Shown piece by piece: positions 24,411-35,302 of a stretch of 64,000 nt of DNA. The position numbers and the translations under genes were made by a program. Within the stretch, counting starts at the first letter, position 1. Each line of letters opens with the position of its first letter. The notes beneath the pieces are model-generated. The model saw only the letters and a list, made by a program, of their open reading frames with translations. It searched no databases and was not told the origin of the DNA. The stretch comes from Lycocorax pyrrhopterus obiensis. Its lineage: Eukaryota > Chordata > Aves > Passeriformes > Paradisaeidae. The stretch is from positions 19,248,501 to 19,312,500 of the forward strand of contig JACSVZ010000010.1 in NCBI GenBank assembly GCA_014706295.1. Reading direction: 5' to 3'.

Positions 24411-27400
24411 ACACAGAGGAGTTTTAATTACACCATCACACTCCACACTTCGGCTCCATGATGGAAATTAAGTTCAACCCTATCAATTCCACAAGAGCAG
24501 CTCATCTTTTTGCACTTGCAGCTTCACTTGTTCTTAATTAAATGTGATCCAAGGTATTTTGTCAAGAGCAGCCAGAACTGAAGAAAAATGAAGTATTGTA
24601 ATCACATCATTAAAAAAAGGCATTTTGCAGATCCAGCTGGAATGACTTATTGCTTGGGAAGCTGAGGGAAGTACAACAGGACTGTGCCTTTCCAACACAA
24701 GGACAGCAATGCACGTTATGCAATGTACAGCAATTGAATTTTTGTGAAAAGGTAAGCCACCCCTGAGAGATGAAATATTTCAGAATAAGATACGGGTTAA
24801 AAGAAATTCAAAATATAGGTTCATCAGGTGACAAAGGGTCTGTACAGAATCTCCCCCTCTGACTTGTAAAGGGCAGGGAAGGGTTTCTAGCCCAGCCCTT
24901 ACGAGCTACCTGCTTTTGCTGCTAAAGGTGGCACTTTCTGCTCAGTGCAGCACCCTCAGCCTCCAGCCACATCCTCCTCCCACTGCAGCCATCACTGCCC
25001 TTCACCTGATACAAATTCGTACACAACTTTTCTAAGGTCCTTCAACACTCCAAGCTTCCACATAAAATGCCAAATAAACTTGCAATAAAATGCCAAAAAC
25101 CTCAAGCCAGGACAACAAGTTGTGCCTGGATGCTGACCCAGAGCCGTTCTTACTTGCAGCTGGAAAAGGAAGAGTCGGGGGGAAAAGGAAGGGAACCTGG
25201 TGGCTTCCTGCCTGGCACTCTCAAGCCATGGCTTGTGGGCAGGAAGGCACTGAATTCTGTCAATATACGAACATTACAACAATTGCCTTTTTTGGTCTCT
25301 ATTTGGATAAAAGTCAACCTCGGTGCTTTCTCCATTTGAAATTTCCCTAGAATTACATCAGCAGGACCAATCCTGACCTGCTTGGACAGGTAAATTGTTG
25401 GGACACAGACTTTTGTCTCATCTCACTACTATTTATCACATAAATACTGATTTATGATCCTACTATAACTGCTGATCAAATTTCTGGTCAATACATGTAA
25501 AAGCAGAGCAAACCAAACCATAACTGGCATTAAGTGTTAAAAGCATCCAAAGAGATGTCCCTATCCAGGTGTTCCATAAGGAAAGCCATCCTGTTCCCAT
25601 GAGTAACACCAGGACTACAGAAGGCTGGGTTGGAAGGAGCGCAGGGAATGTGAGTGAAGATACAAGTTTGAAAAATCATATTAAGAGCTTCCCAAATGCT
25701 GGGAAAAATGTCCCGGGCCTGCGTGGGAATGGCACATCAGACAGGCTCTAAAACCAGGCCTAAAGAAAAACACCAGAGCAAGACAAGCCTGGACCTTGAC
25801 ACATCCATCCATGAAGTTTCTACCTTCTTTTGTTATGTAAAAGAGCTGCTTTGACTTTTTGTTCTTGCAGCAGGGAATGTGCCCAGGGCTGGGAGGAAAG
25901 CAAGGAGCTGGATGTGCCAGGGACAGCGGGGCACAGAGCAGGGAGGGAGCTGTGCCCCAAGAACTGCGACTGTCACATCCTGAAGGAAGGCTCAAAGGCC
26001 ATCAGGATGTCCATGGCATTTTGAGGACATTAATGCCTTTCCCAGGATATCCATTGTTACCCTCTAAAAGCAACACGTGCCTTAGGATGCTCCTTTTCCC
26101 ACTGCCAACCTCTGGAAAAGTTACTGACAGCAGTTAAGATGTTACTAAAACTATTAAAAATTACTCCTCGTTGTCACTTTAGGCAACAGAAGTTTGTCCT
26201 AGGGGATCTCACAAGCTACTGGCAGCATGGGAATATTTATGGGAATTCTGTTCAGCCATCTCAACATGTGCCATGTTCACATTCCCTTTGATTATTTTCC
26301 TCCAGAAAACCTAGAGTTGAGTTCAATTTCCCAATAGGTGATTCAGGGGAAGTTTAATGGAAGAAAACAATTAATCTGCCAGACTCCTTGGTGATTCCCT
26401 CTGTATGAATCAGCTCTGGAAAAATCCGGGCTTAAAGGAAAGCTGCTTGTGTAATAAAGCAAAACATCTTAATTTTGTAAGGACAATGAAGCATTTTCAC
26501 AAAAGAGTGAAGCAATCAGATTTCAGACACTGGAGACAAAGAATCAGCTTAATATAAAAGTGATAACATAATTTGAAGTGTCATTAAAAACAACAAAGAT
26601 TGATCACTCAGATGTCAGGGAAGAGGAAAATCAAATTCCAGCTTTTTATATGCATTCCATACAGCCCTCACTTGCACCCCCTCAACACACAATTACTGAG
26701 CTACTCCGGATGCCTCGCTCACAGGCTCTTTGTGTTTCATTATCACAAAATATAGTGAGCCTTTATTAATTTACTGTAGTCAAACTGGCAGTTATACCCT
26801 GAGGTTTAGGCTTTTTTTCCCTCTTTTAAATTACTATTCCCCAAACATCTTATAATCTATTTGCTGTCTCAGTAAAGTACAGCAGATAAAATTAGACAGT
26901 AAATTAGATTATTTTGTGGGATCTACTACCAGAAAAATCTCCATAATTACTCTGCTATGCTTAACCTTTCCCGAGCTGGGCAAGTGTAATTCACTTGGTA
27001 CCAATCACTCAGAGCCCTGCGAACAGGAATGTGCAATAATGGGAATATCCCACATTTGTGGGAAGCACTAAGGAAAACCCTGCGTTAGGGATGTGGATGT
27101 GATCGTACAATCACAGGCTTCACGTGAACACAGGCAGCAGAGCAGAAACGAACACGGCACAAGTGCCCTCAGCTGTCATCCCCTCACGGCAGGAAAGCAT
27201 TACCTGTACAGCCACGTTTCTGCAGGAGTTTTGCAATTACATGACATTTTGCTAAACTGAACGGCCCAAACCTGCTGCAGGCTTTGCCGGACTTTACAGA
27301 CTTATTAAAATGCTATTGCGCAAGTCTTTTCTGTGGTTTAATTTCAGATTAACCACCTCATCTACGGCAGTTTTTTAAGAACCTGTGGCACCTGCGTTTG

Positions 27401-27849
27401 TTCTTTCTCCCACAGAAATGTCCCAATATAAATGAAGATACACAATATATGCTGTTGGAGCACATACTGATCCACATATGGCAAAGTTTTCAGAGCAGAT
27501 CATCTTCCAAACATTTCCAACTCTGTGCCTGTGTCCCAAGCTCTGAAAACCCACCTTGGCAGCCACCTGGAACTTCCCTTTCCAAGTTAGGAATTGTCAA
27601 AAGCACAAAGCGACTCCTGCACTTGCTGAAGAGCAGACCCTCACACAGCAGCACCCTCAGCCAGATTAGAGACTGAAATAAAAAATATTCACCAGGTAAG
27701 AAAGGCTCCAATTGGCTCAAGCCCGAAGCACTACTCGGCCTGAACACAACACCTCCTTTCTAACCTTTTGTACCAAGCAATGCTGACACTGCGGGAGGTT
27801 TTACTTTAGCAAGTTTTCCATAAAGGGCCTAAGATTCATTCCAATAACT

Positions 27850-28110
27850 TCATACTTCAGTGCCTTCCCTGCTTCCTTCCATTTCCCTCAGCATCTCCAC
27901 GTTCCTGGCAGAGATATTACTGACTCGGAGTCCATGGAGGCGATCCAGCTGGAAAAGCAGCAGGATATTCCCAGTGCTGAACCCACGGATGACGCCTGTC
28001 CACGTGCCATCGCTGAAGACCAACGAGGTGCCCACCCTCCACCAGGGATCGCACCCGAGGCTGGAGCCTTCCTTTGGATTTTGGAGCTCTAAATTGGAGC
28101 TACATTTCAA
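27850..28110 (-). other. CpG-dense block with coding-like open frame
   Basis: A minus-strand frame of 86 codons (ATG at 28110, TGA at 27850-27852) has GC-rich third positions through its central part, for example VGTSLVFSDGTWTGVIRGF and FQLDRLHGLRVSNISARNVE. The block also carries many CpGs, which contrasts with the CpG-poor, AT-rich intron around it. I do not recognise the protein. The plus strand is also open through the same interval in two frames, so the coding strand, if there is one, is uncertain. A donor-like GTATGA follows on the minus strand at 27850-27855. No convincing acceptor was found. It could be an unannotated exon, a retrocopy fragment, a conserved regulatory block or chance. 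Confidence 0.3.
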
Positions 28111-30986
28111 CCTAGAGCAGAGTTTAGTCTTTTCCCTTTTGTACAGACAGTGGAGTTTTGGGAAAACTATAAAATACGAAGATTACAAGGTGGACCAGTG
28201 AACCAATTCAAGGGAAAGGTTCTTAGTCTTTAGTGGCATTCTTTATGGAGAACCAAGAAGCCAGCAGTCTCTCCATCAGATTTCTTTAAAAATCTTCAAG
28301 TTACTGAGTTCTGAAGGATTCCCTGGAGTTCTAACAGCCTTGTTCCAATGGAAACTTGGAGCACCGAGTTAACTTCCGTTTCTCACCCAACACCCAAAGC
28401 TTCCTTCTCTCGCACTCTAATTAATTTGGAAAATATTTTATCACAGCAACTAATTTCACAATATATTGCATTACAGGCTGTCTGAACAACTGCCAAGGCT
28501 GCCATCACTCAAGTTTACTCATATTTATCCATTAACATAAATCTTATTGCAGTCTTCAACAAATAATCCATCAAATTTAATCGCCTTCCCTTTTCTCCAG
28601 ATCTTACAACAAATATTTAATTCCAAAACCCCACCACTCCCTAGCCTTAAAATTAATCTATTTGCCTATAAATACAGGCTCCTATCCATATTCTCCTTAG
28701 GAATACAACTTGAAAGGCAAACATTCAATTCTGTATTAATTAATTACCACAGTTACCACAAAAGCAAAAATAAGGGTTTGTGTAAAACCCTTTAACAAGG
28801 GGCAAAAATTAGGGATAAACCTGCCCATGCTGTCTGAGTTTTATTTCCTAAGCCCAGACACACACAGAGAAATGTCCCAATGTATGTGGCTATACCCACC
28901 TATATGCATGTTAATGTTTGGGGTGGAGTGTGCATAAACAAACCCAGGATTTCAGAGCTCTTCCCAGGCAGAAGGGACATTGAAACCTGCCCAGATGAAA
29001 AGAATCCGTTTTCTCTTGAGATAAAGAAAAGCCATGCTAAGAAAGTCGTACTTTTATATCAAAAGAGAATTTTAATACAAATTAAATGTGATTTAATTTG
29101 TAATTACATTAACAGACCATGCATAACAAGCTAAGGCAGCTATTCAGCAACAGTAACTGCAGGCTTTTCTCCAATAAAGAATCTTCATTTCTGGAGATTT
29201 TCCAGTTATTCTATTCACACCAATAACACAATAGCTGGAGGGTAAATGGAGTTTAAGAGGTTTCTGTTCTCTGCTCTTTGAATCTCTGCCCTGTTCAGCC
29301 ACAGTCACAAGCAGCAGACTTGGGAGCTTTGGCACAGTTTGATCACTCGAAGGAACAATGAAAGAAGTTTATCCCCACAGAGGGGAAAAAGGTCAAATTC
29401 CCACCTTTACCCACCTTAAAACTCAAGTCTACAATGAGCACACGTTTCACTGCAAGAAAAGAAGAGCTAAGTGCTGCAAGAAGAAAGTCAACTGGAACCT
29501 GTTCTTGTAACAAAGGGCCATAGCACTAAAAACTAATGCTAAATATTCTGAAAAATCAGGTTAGACTTGGTTCAAATTGTGTACATTTGAAGATCAAGTA
29601 TATTTCCTAATGTTATGCCGCAGCCCTCCAGAACAATTTCTCACTCTGAATTTTGAGAAAAAGAAAATACCTGTGAAGCCCTAAGAAGTTATCATGGCAA
29701 CCTCATGGAATGAGGGAAGCAAATTCCTAAGGGAATTAACAGGACTGTATTCAGGGGTGGGAAAATCTGGGCTTTCTGTCTCAAAAATCAAGAAAATAAA
29801 AGGAGAGCTTTAACCTCCCTATGCCCTGAATGTGCCACAACCTAGAGAAGGCTGGGGTGGCAAAACTTCCTAAAGACGTGATGTGACATTACTTTACAGA
29901 CAACAAAAACAAATTCAGATCTTACCAGGCACATTTATTCTGCCATTTCATCCCATTTGACTGTGCTGCTCTAATGAGTCTGTACCAGCCTTCGTAGGGG
30001 AGTGATTTCTTACATTTATAGAAAACCCTGAATTTAAATCATGTGCCTTCAGACTGACACCAGCAGCATCTCTCAGGGGCACGGGGCTCTTTGTCATTTC
30101 CCACAGCAGCCTCCCAACAAAGACAGTTCAAATTACCAGCCCCTGGATTCTTTTAATTTAAGAGTTGCCAAAAAAGAGATATATTATATCCCTGGTGCTG
30201 CAGAGACTTTTGCATCGCTCTGGCTGCTTTCTGTGTCAGCCACGCCACAATTTACCTCTCCTTGTTCCATGATTAACTTGGCTCCCCATTAATCTCACTG
30301 CTGACTTTGAGGGACATGGAGAACATTCAAATATCTGTTTGTAATCCTGCTTCTAGGAAGTACGTTCATTACGTGGACAAAAATGGCCTTGATAAGATTT
30401 GTTCTGCTTTTTTAATATAGATTTTCTACCACATTATTCTGAGTGACTACGCCAGCAATGACAACGTGTAAGTTTTCACTCGATGCATTTCTGAAAGCCC
30501 ACTGACTTTTTGCCATCATGCCTACCATTTTAATGTTCTAGTTTAATGAGAAAATGCGTCATTTCTCTTTAAACACTTATTCTTCAATTCCTGTGAGACA
30601 CTCTGTGGACATTTCCACTGCAGAAAGAATGAGTGCAGGGCTTCACACTCAGAATTCCCCAAGTCGTCCTCCTTTTCCTGCAGTGTCCTTATTCACTTAA
30701 TTGCTGCTTCTACCCCAGTGCCAATCTAAGAGTAATCTATTCTTAATAACCTCCCTGCTTCAGACAAGATTTCTTGGTTTCAAATGGCTGCAAAAAAATA
30801 CCCCAAGAGTGTCCCAAAGTCTCCTGAATGACCTCCCTTGTCCCAACACTGGGCCTCGGAGCCCTCCAGCATTTGGGATCAGCCTCTGGGTTTCAAGCCC
30901 AAAGAAAGGTGTGCACTAACCCCAACTCCTGACTCCAGCTGGATTCCTGCCATCAGACAAGGACAGGGCTGTCAGCCATTACTCAC

Positions 30987-31140
30987 CCATCTGTGGGAAG
31001 CTCCTCCTCATTCCGTGTCCACCTGATGAGGGGAGGTGGGAATCCCGCAGCGACGCAGGGGAACACGGCGCTCTGCCCCGGCAGCCGGGTGAGGGACGAG
31101 GGCGGCTTCAGCAGCGCCAGACTCTGCGGCTCCTCTGCAT
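30987..31140 (-). CDS. NEO1: Neogenin exon encoding Ig domain 3, first half
   Basis: This exon encodes the N-terminal half of the third Ig-like domain. It lies between a TGCTGCCTGCAG acceptor and a strong donor, GG|GTGAGT. Two bases complete an Asp codon begun by the Ig2 exon; 50 codons follow, then two bases that begin a Gly codon finished by the next exon. The first Ig cysteine is at residue 28 in the context [12 protein letters not shown], the core Trp is at 40 ([11 protein letters not shown]), and the start ([17 protein letters not shown], 6-22) corresponds to the A and B strands. No ATG falls in its frame, so a simple start-to-stop ORF search would miss it. It is GC-rich with several CpGs. 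The second cysteine of the domain is in the next exon, and the exact phase match between the two is good evidence that both are real. Confidence 0.93.
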
Positions 31141-33499
31141 CTGCAGGCAGCACATGGCACCAGATGCAACATCAGAAGTTGGTCATGTTAAAATCCACTG
31201 AAAACCCCCTGAACGAAAACCCAACTGGCCAAAGAAAATCACAAATTAAACCTCCAATTCCTTTCCTGCCCCTCCGCAGGATTCCATCCCCACCTCACCC
31301 ACAGCCTCTCTCAGCCTCATTACCATTTCCTCCAGACATGCAAACTTATTCCTCACTTTTGGGATTCTCACTTTTCCAACTCCCTGGGAAACTATTCCAG
31401 CTCAAAACTACAGCCCTGAAACTGGAACTTCCACCAGGTAGTAGAGGTTTAGGAAAGAAAGGGACAGTTTTGGGTTTGTCCAGCCAGCCTTGGGCTTCAT
31501 TAGGGAGCTGCCTGAGGAAGTGCTTTTAGATGCTGGAAAATGAAATTATTGCAGGAGAGATTCATCCCAAGTAAAATACAACAACCAAGGAATGTGCACG
31601 CTGAAGTAACACAGAACAAAAATGCCCCACCATGGCTTTCCATCCTTATGAAAACGGAATCTTTGGAGTAGTTTTGCATTGAATTAGGCTGGAGAGGGCT
31701 TTGTTCCTTTTTCCTCCCCCTTAAGAAGCAGCACAAGCCAAGTGCATGCTTACCCAGTCCCTACCACCGTGTGTACCCTCTGACCGTGCCCTGCACCGTT
31801 CCCAGTGGCAATGAGCTCCACAGAGCAGCTGCAGCTGGGGCTGAGCCACCCCTGCTCACCCTGCGCTAATTCCCAGCACTCTGAGGGCTGTTTGGAGGTG
31901 TTATGGCAGCAAAGCTCCACAACTGGACAAGCCCTCAGACTATTTCTGGCCACCTAAAATGGGGACAGAGCATTCTGTACCTACTCTACTCCTGCTCCCT
32001 GAATGAAGCACATTCTGTCTCTCATCACACACATATTGGCTGCTCTCTCACTTGGGCCCGAGGTGATACTCCTCAGGGATTTCTGGAAGTTGTTTTGGTG
32101 TTCTTCAGCTCAAACCACTAAAAATAATACCCAGTGTTCACAGCACTGAGCTTGGGGCACGCACGAGCCCCAAGGCCCAACACGAGGAGGTGCCAGGACA
32201 CTTGGGGGAAGCAGAACAGGTGGAAATCCCATGTGGGAGTTGGCGCAGGCAGAGGCAGCCAAGCTCTGAGCAGTGCTGGATCAGCCAGCCCCATCCCTGC
32301 GGCTCTGCCCACATTCCTGGCAGGAACTGCTCTGCCTGCCCTGCTGTGCACGGGGGATAATGCAGTGACAGGGACCTGGAGCAGCACGTGGAGCCAGCCA
32401 GGCTGCAAAGCAGGGACACAACATCTCCAGGCAGCCATCCTTACACGGAGAGGAGCCGGGATGATTCCCTGGAAACACGACTCCGACTGCTCCAAGCTCC
32501 CAGCAGGGAGTTCAGCTCACAGGTAAATGGAAACTGGATCCAAAAATCAAGTGACATTTTTCCTTTGCACTCCCATGTTTGAAGGCACCTGCTGCAAAGT
32601 GGCAGAGCTTAGAAATGCATCCTCCTGCTCAGTGGCAGCCCGGTATCAGACAAAGCAGAACATTTAAGCAGCAGAACGTTGTCTGTGGATGCAAATCCCT
32701 GGGATGCAGGAGTGTGCTGGGTGTGTTTCAAAGCCTGGGAAGCAGTGGTGGGTTCACTGTCAGGCACACATCAGACAACCATTTAAAAGGGGAATAAACT
32801 GAATAAAGAACAGATTAATTCAAATCCTTCTTTCAAACACATCTCAGGCCCAACAATCAATTATGGGGCCGCTCAAGACTAAGGGAGCTTTCCCTTCAAC
32901 AGCTTAATCCCACTTTTTAAAAAAAGCCTGCTGGGAGGGATTTTACCAAACTTCACTATCAATACTTTCGGATTCACGACCGAGCAAAGAAACAGCATCA
33001 TTTGAATTCACTAACACAGCTCTATTTCATCACCTTCTGCAAAGCATTACAAAAGCAAGGAAACTACAGCTGGAGCCAAAAGAATTCAAAAGATCAGTGT
33101 AATATAGAAGTTTATCAAGAATTCTTCAGATTCCAAAAAAATCAGCAGTATCCTCAGCATCTGAAGGGCTGCAGAAAGACAAAGGCAATCCAAAGTACAT
33201 GAATTCAATCAAGCATCTTTTCCAAAAGTGCTCTTCTTCAAACCCTGTATCCTCAGTTGGAGAAGACACAAGGCTTTGGAGAGGCTAAAGAACTGAACGG
33301 AACAAAGTCCTACTTTACGCGCGACTCGTTTCCAACACCCCAATTTCAAAAGAGAGCTGCAATTGTAAAAATTGGGGTAGTTTACAGAATAATTTAGTAT
33401 TTTAAGTAGAGAAGGGCCGTAGTCACAAGAAACAGAACTATTCCTTGAAAGGGACCCCTGAAGGTGCCCCCACCTGCCTCAAGTCCTCCAGCTGCCCAC

Positions 33500-33600
33500 A
33501 CCAGGTCAGGCCAACCACGACATTGTCCAGCCTAACCCTGAGAGCTTCCCGAGATGGAAGCTCAGCAACTCCCTCCAGCAGCACTCCAAGAGCAACAACT
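33500..33600 (-). mobile_element. Diverged CR1 LINE remnant
   Basis: CATTGTCCAGCCTAACCCTG, then CCGAGATGGAAGCTCAGCAA and CTCCCTCCAGCAG, follow the complement of an older CR1 3' region, with many substitutions. Confidence 0.5.
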
Positions 33601-33919
33601 GAATGAGAATTCCAACATGGAGACTAATCCAGAAGAGACAGCTCTGGGAACAATTAAGGAACCTTGTATGAAACACAGCCTGTGTTTCCCTAGTTTGGGA
33701 AAGCACGACCCACATTCCCGGCCTATTTTTGGTCACTTTTCAAACCTTTGTGTTAGAACAGCTGGTGACACAACAGTGTCACTGGGAACAGAACACACCG
33801 AATGTGCCAACAGTTTACATCAGCACTGGACTTCTGTTCTAACAAAAATACCTCAACATTTCAGCACAACAGGCAAAGCTGAACCTTCCAAAATAAAACG
33901 TCACCCCTCTCTGAGGGTT

Positions 33920-34670
33920 GGAGACTTCCTAAAAGGTCCCATTGCTTAGACAATCAGAATTTCCTGAATACTGGGACAATTAAAAGCACCTCAGCTTAGG
34001 CATACCAGGAGCGAGGGACTAAGCACCAATTTCTTTGCGAAGCTTCCATAGGGTTTGAGACATGGGATTCAACCTGAGAAACTCAGAAATCCCCAAACTT
34101 TTATACTGCCAGAAACAGTCACTTCCCTCTTTGTATCATGTCACAATGGAAGTGTATTACTGGGGTTTTTTTCAAGAAGTCTTTCCCCAAAATGCCTTAA
34201 AAGCTGAACCATTAAATATGGGAAGGCAGCCCGTGAGTGTCTCCAGCCTGTCTCCAGCCACTGTGAAGAGCTCAGGCCCTGGAGACAAAGACCCTGCATT
34301 GGAGACTTCCCCAAAGGTCCCAATGTTCAGACAGTCAAAACTTCCTGAATATGGGAAGAATTAAAAGCACCTCAGCTTAAGCATCCCAGGAGCCAGGAGG
34401 TAAGCACCAATTTTTTTGGGAAACTTCCACAGGGCTTGAAACATGAGATTCAACCTGAAAAAATGTAGATGTCCCCAAACATTTACACTCAAAGAAACAG
34501 TCGGTCCCCTCTTTGTACCACATCACAATAGAAGTGTATTACTGGTGGCTTTTAAAAATTTTTTCCCCAAAATGCCTTGAAAGCTGAACCATTAAATATG
34601 GGAGGCAGCCCGCGAGTGTCTCCAGCCTATCTCCAACCACTGTGAAGATCTCGGGCCCCGAGCCCCAGAA
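33920..34670. repeat. Tandem duplication of a ~380-bp unit
   Basis: Two head-to-tail copies start with GGAGACTTCC at 33920 and 34301. They share blocks along their whole length, including AATTAAAAGCACCTCAGCTT, TAAGCACCAATTT, AGAAGTGTATTACTGG (or its variant), CCCCAAAATGCCTT, AAGCTGAACCATTAAATATG and GTGTCTCCAGCCT. The copies have diverged by scattered substitutions. The right copy ends about 30 bp from the Ig2 splice donor. Confidence 0.9.
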
Positions 34671-34701
34671 TCAGCTCAGTGCAGAGAGCAGCAGTGGGTA
34701 C

Positions 34702-34977
34702 CTGGCAGGACTTTGAGCTCGGCCTCGTCGCTGTACTTGGGGGTGCCCCCGCCGTCGAGGGCGCAGCGATAGAGCCCCGCGTCCGTGTCCGAGGCGTTGG
34801 TGATGAGCAGGGCCCCGCTGGGCAGCTGCAGCACGCGCCGGTCCGGGGCCAGCGCCTGGCGGTCGCGCTCCCAGCGCAGCAGCGGCACCAGCTCCGCTGT
34901 CACCTCGCAGCCCAGCAGCGCGCTGCCGCCTCTGTACACAGAGCTGGGCTCCGGCTGGCTCGTGAACCTGGGCAGAC
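34702..34977 (-). CDS. NEO1: Neogenin exon encoding Ig domain 2
   Basis: This exon encodes the second extracellular Ig-like domain. The acceptor is TTTCCTTGCAG. The exon starts in the phase left by the Ig1 exon, giving a Gly codon across the junction, and holds two bases, 91 codons and one base. Family landmarks are [14 protein letters not shown] (1-14), Ig cysteines at 23 and 71, the core Trp at 35, [12 protein letters not shown] (51-62), GLYRC (67-71) and [13 protein letters not shown] (79-91). The NAS at 60-62 is a glycosylation sequon. The exon is visibly far richer in G+C and CpG than the introns around it, and the middle ([15 protein letters not shown], 33-47) differs noticeably from the mammalian sequence I recall. 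The donor is CAG|GTACCC, which is weak beyond the GT. Both flanking introns are phase 1, so omitting the exon would keep the frame. Confidence 0.95.
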
Positions 34978-35164
34978 CTGCAAGGAAACCGAAACAACAA
35001 CAAATCTGAGATGTTCTCATGATGACACCAAAGCTTGGAAGTCCAAATCAAGATTCATTAATGTAGTTTTTTAAAAATTAAGCTGCTCTCCAACTCTTTA
35101 AAAACCTTAACAGCTGACAGGACAAAGCTAAACACGGATGGTGTAAAGGCAAATAAACCCAATA

Positions 35165-35302
35165 ATCACAGAATCCCAGACTGGTTTGGGTTGGAAGGGC
35201 CCTTAAAACTCATCCAGTTCCACCCCCTGCACAGGCAGGGACACCTTCCCCTGTCCCAGGTTGCTCCAAGCCCTGTCCAACCTGCAGCCACAGCTTCTAC
35301 AA
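35165..35302 (-). mobile_element. CR1 LINE 3' fragment
   Basis: TCACAGAATCCCAGACTGGT, TTGGGTTGGAAGGGCCCTTA and GCAGGGACACCTTCCCCTGT are complement CR1 3' sequence. A short internal deletion removes the CTGGCCTTGGACACTTCCAG part before CAGCCACAGCTTCT. Confidence 0.9.

Larger units (their letters stand above)
24168..30986 (-). other. NEO1: Neogenin intron within the Ig3 domain
   Basis: This 6.8-kb phase-2 intron separates the two halves of the Ig3 domain. It starts at GTGAGT next to 30986 and ends at the CACAG just above 24167. Apart from the partial exon copies next to its acceptor and a CpG-dense block near 27850-28110, it is AT-rich unique sequence. I recognised no CR1 copy in it, which contrasts with the other introns. 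Stretches such as 28400-29200 are very AT-rich with no feature I can name. Confidence 0.85.
31141..34701 (-). other. NEO1: Neogenin intron between Ig2 and Ig3a
   Basis: This 3.6-kb phase-1 intron runs from the Ig2 donor (GTACCC) to the Ig3a acceptor (TGCCTGCAG). Its Ig2-proximal part, 33920 to about 34670, is a two-copy tandem duplication. A diverged CR1 fragment lies near 33500-33600. The rest, 31141-33440, is unique sequence with a moderately GC-rich patch at 32130-32480 that I cannot assign. Confidence 0.88.

Noticed and set aside
24027..24446. 139-codon minus-strand frame through the Ig3b exon and its partial copies
   Set aside because: It reads the exon in the wrong frame and runs on through the intronic copies because they are repeats. 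The true exon frame is fixed by its Ig cysteine, landmarks and splice phases.
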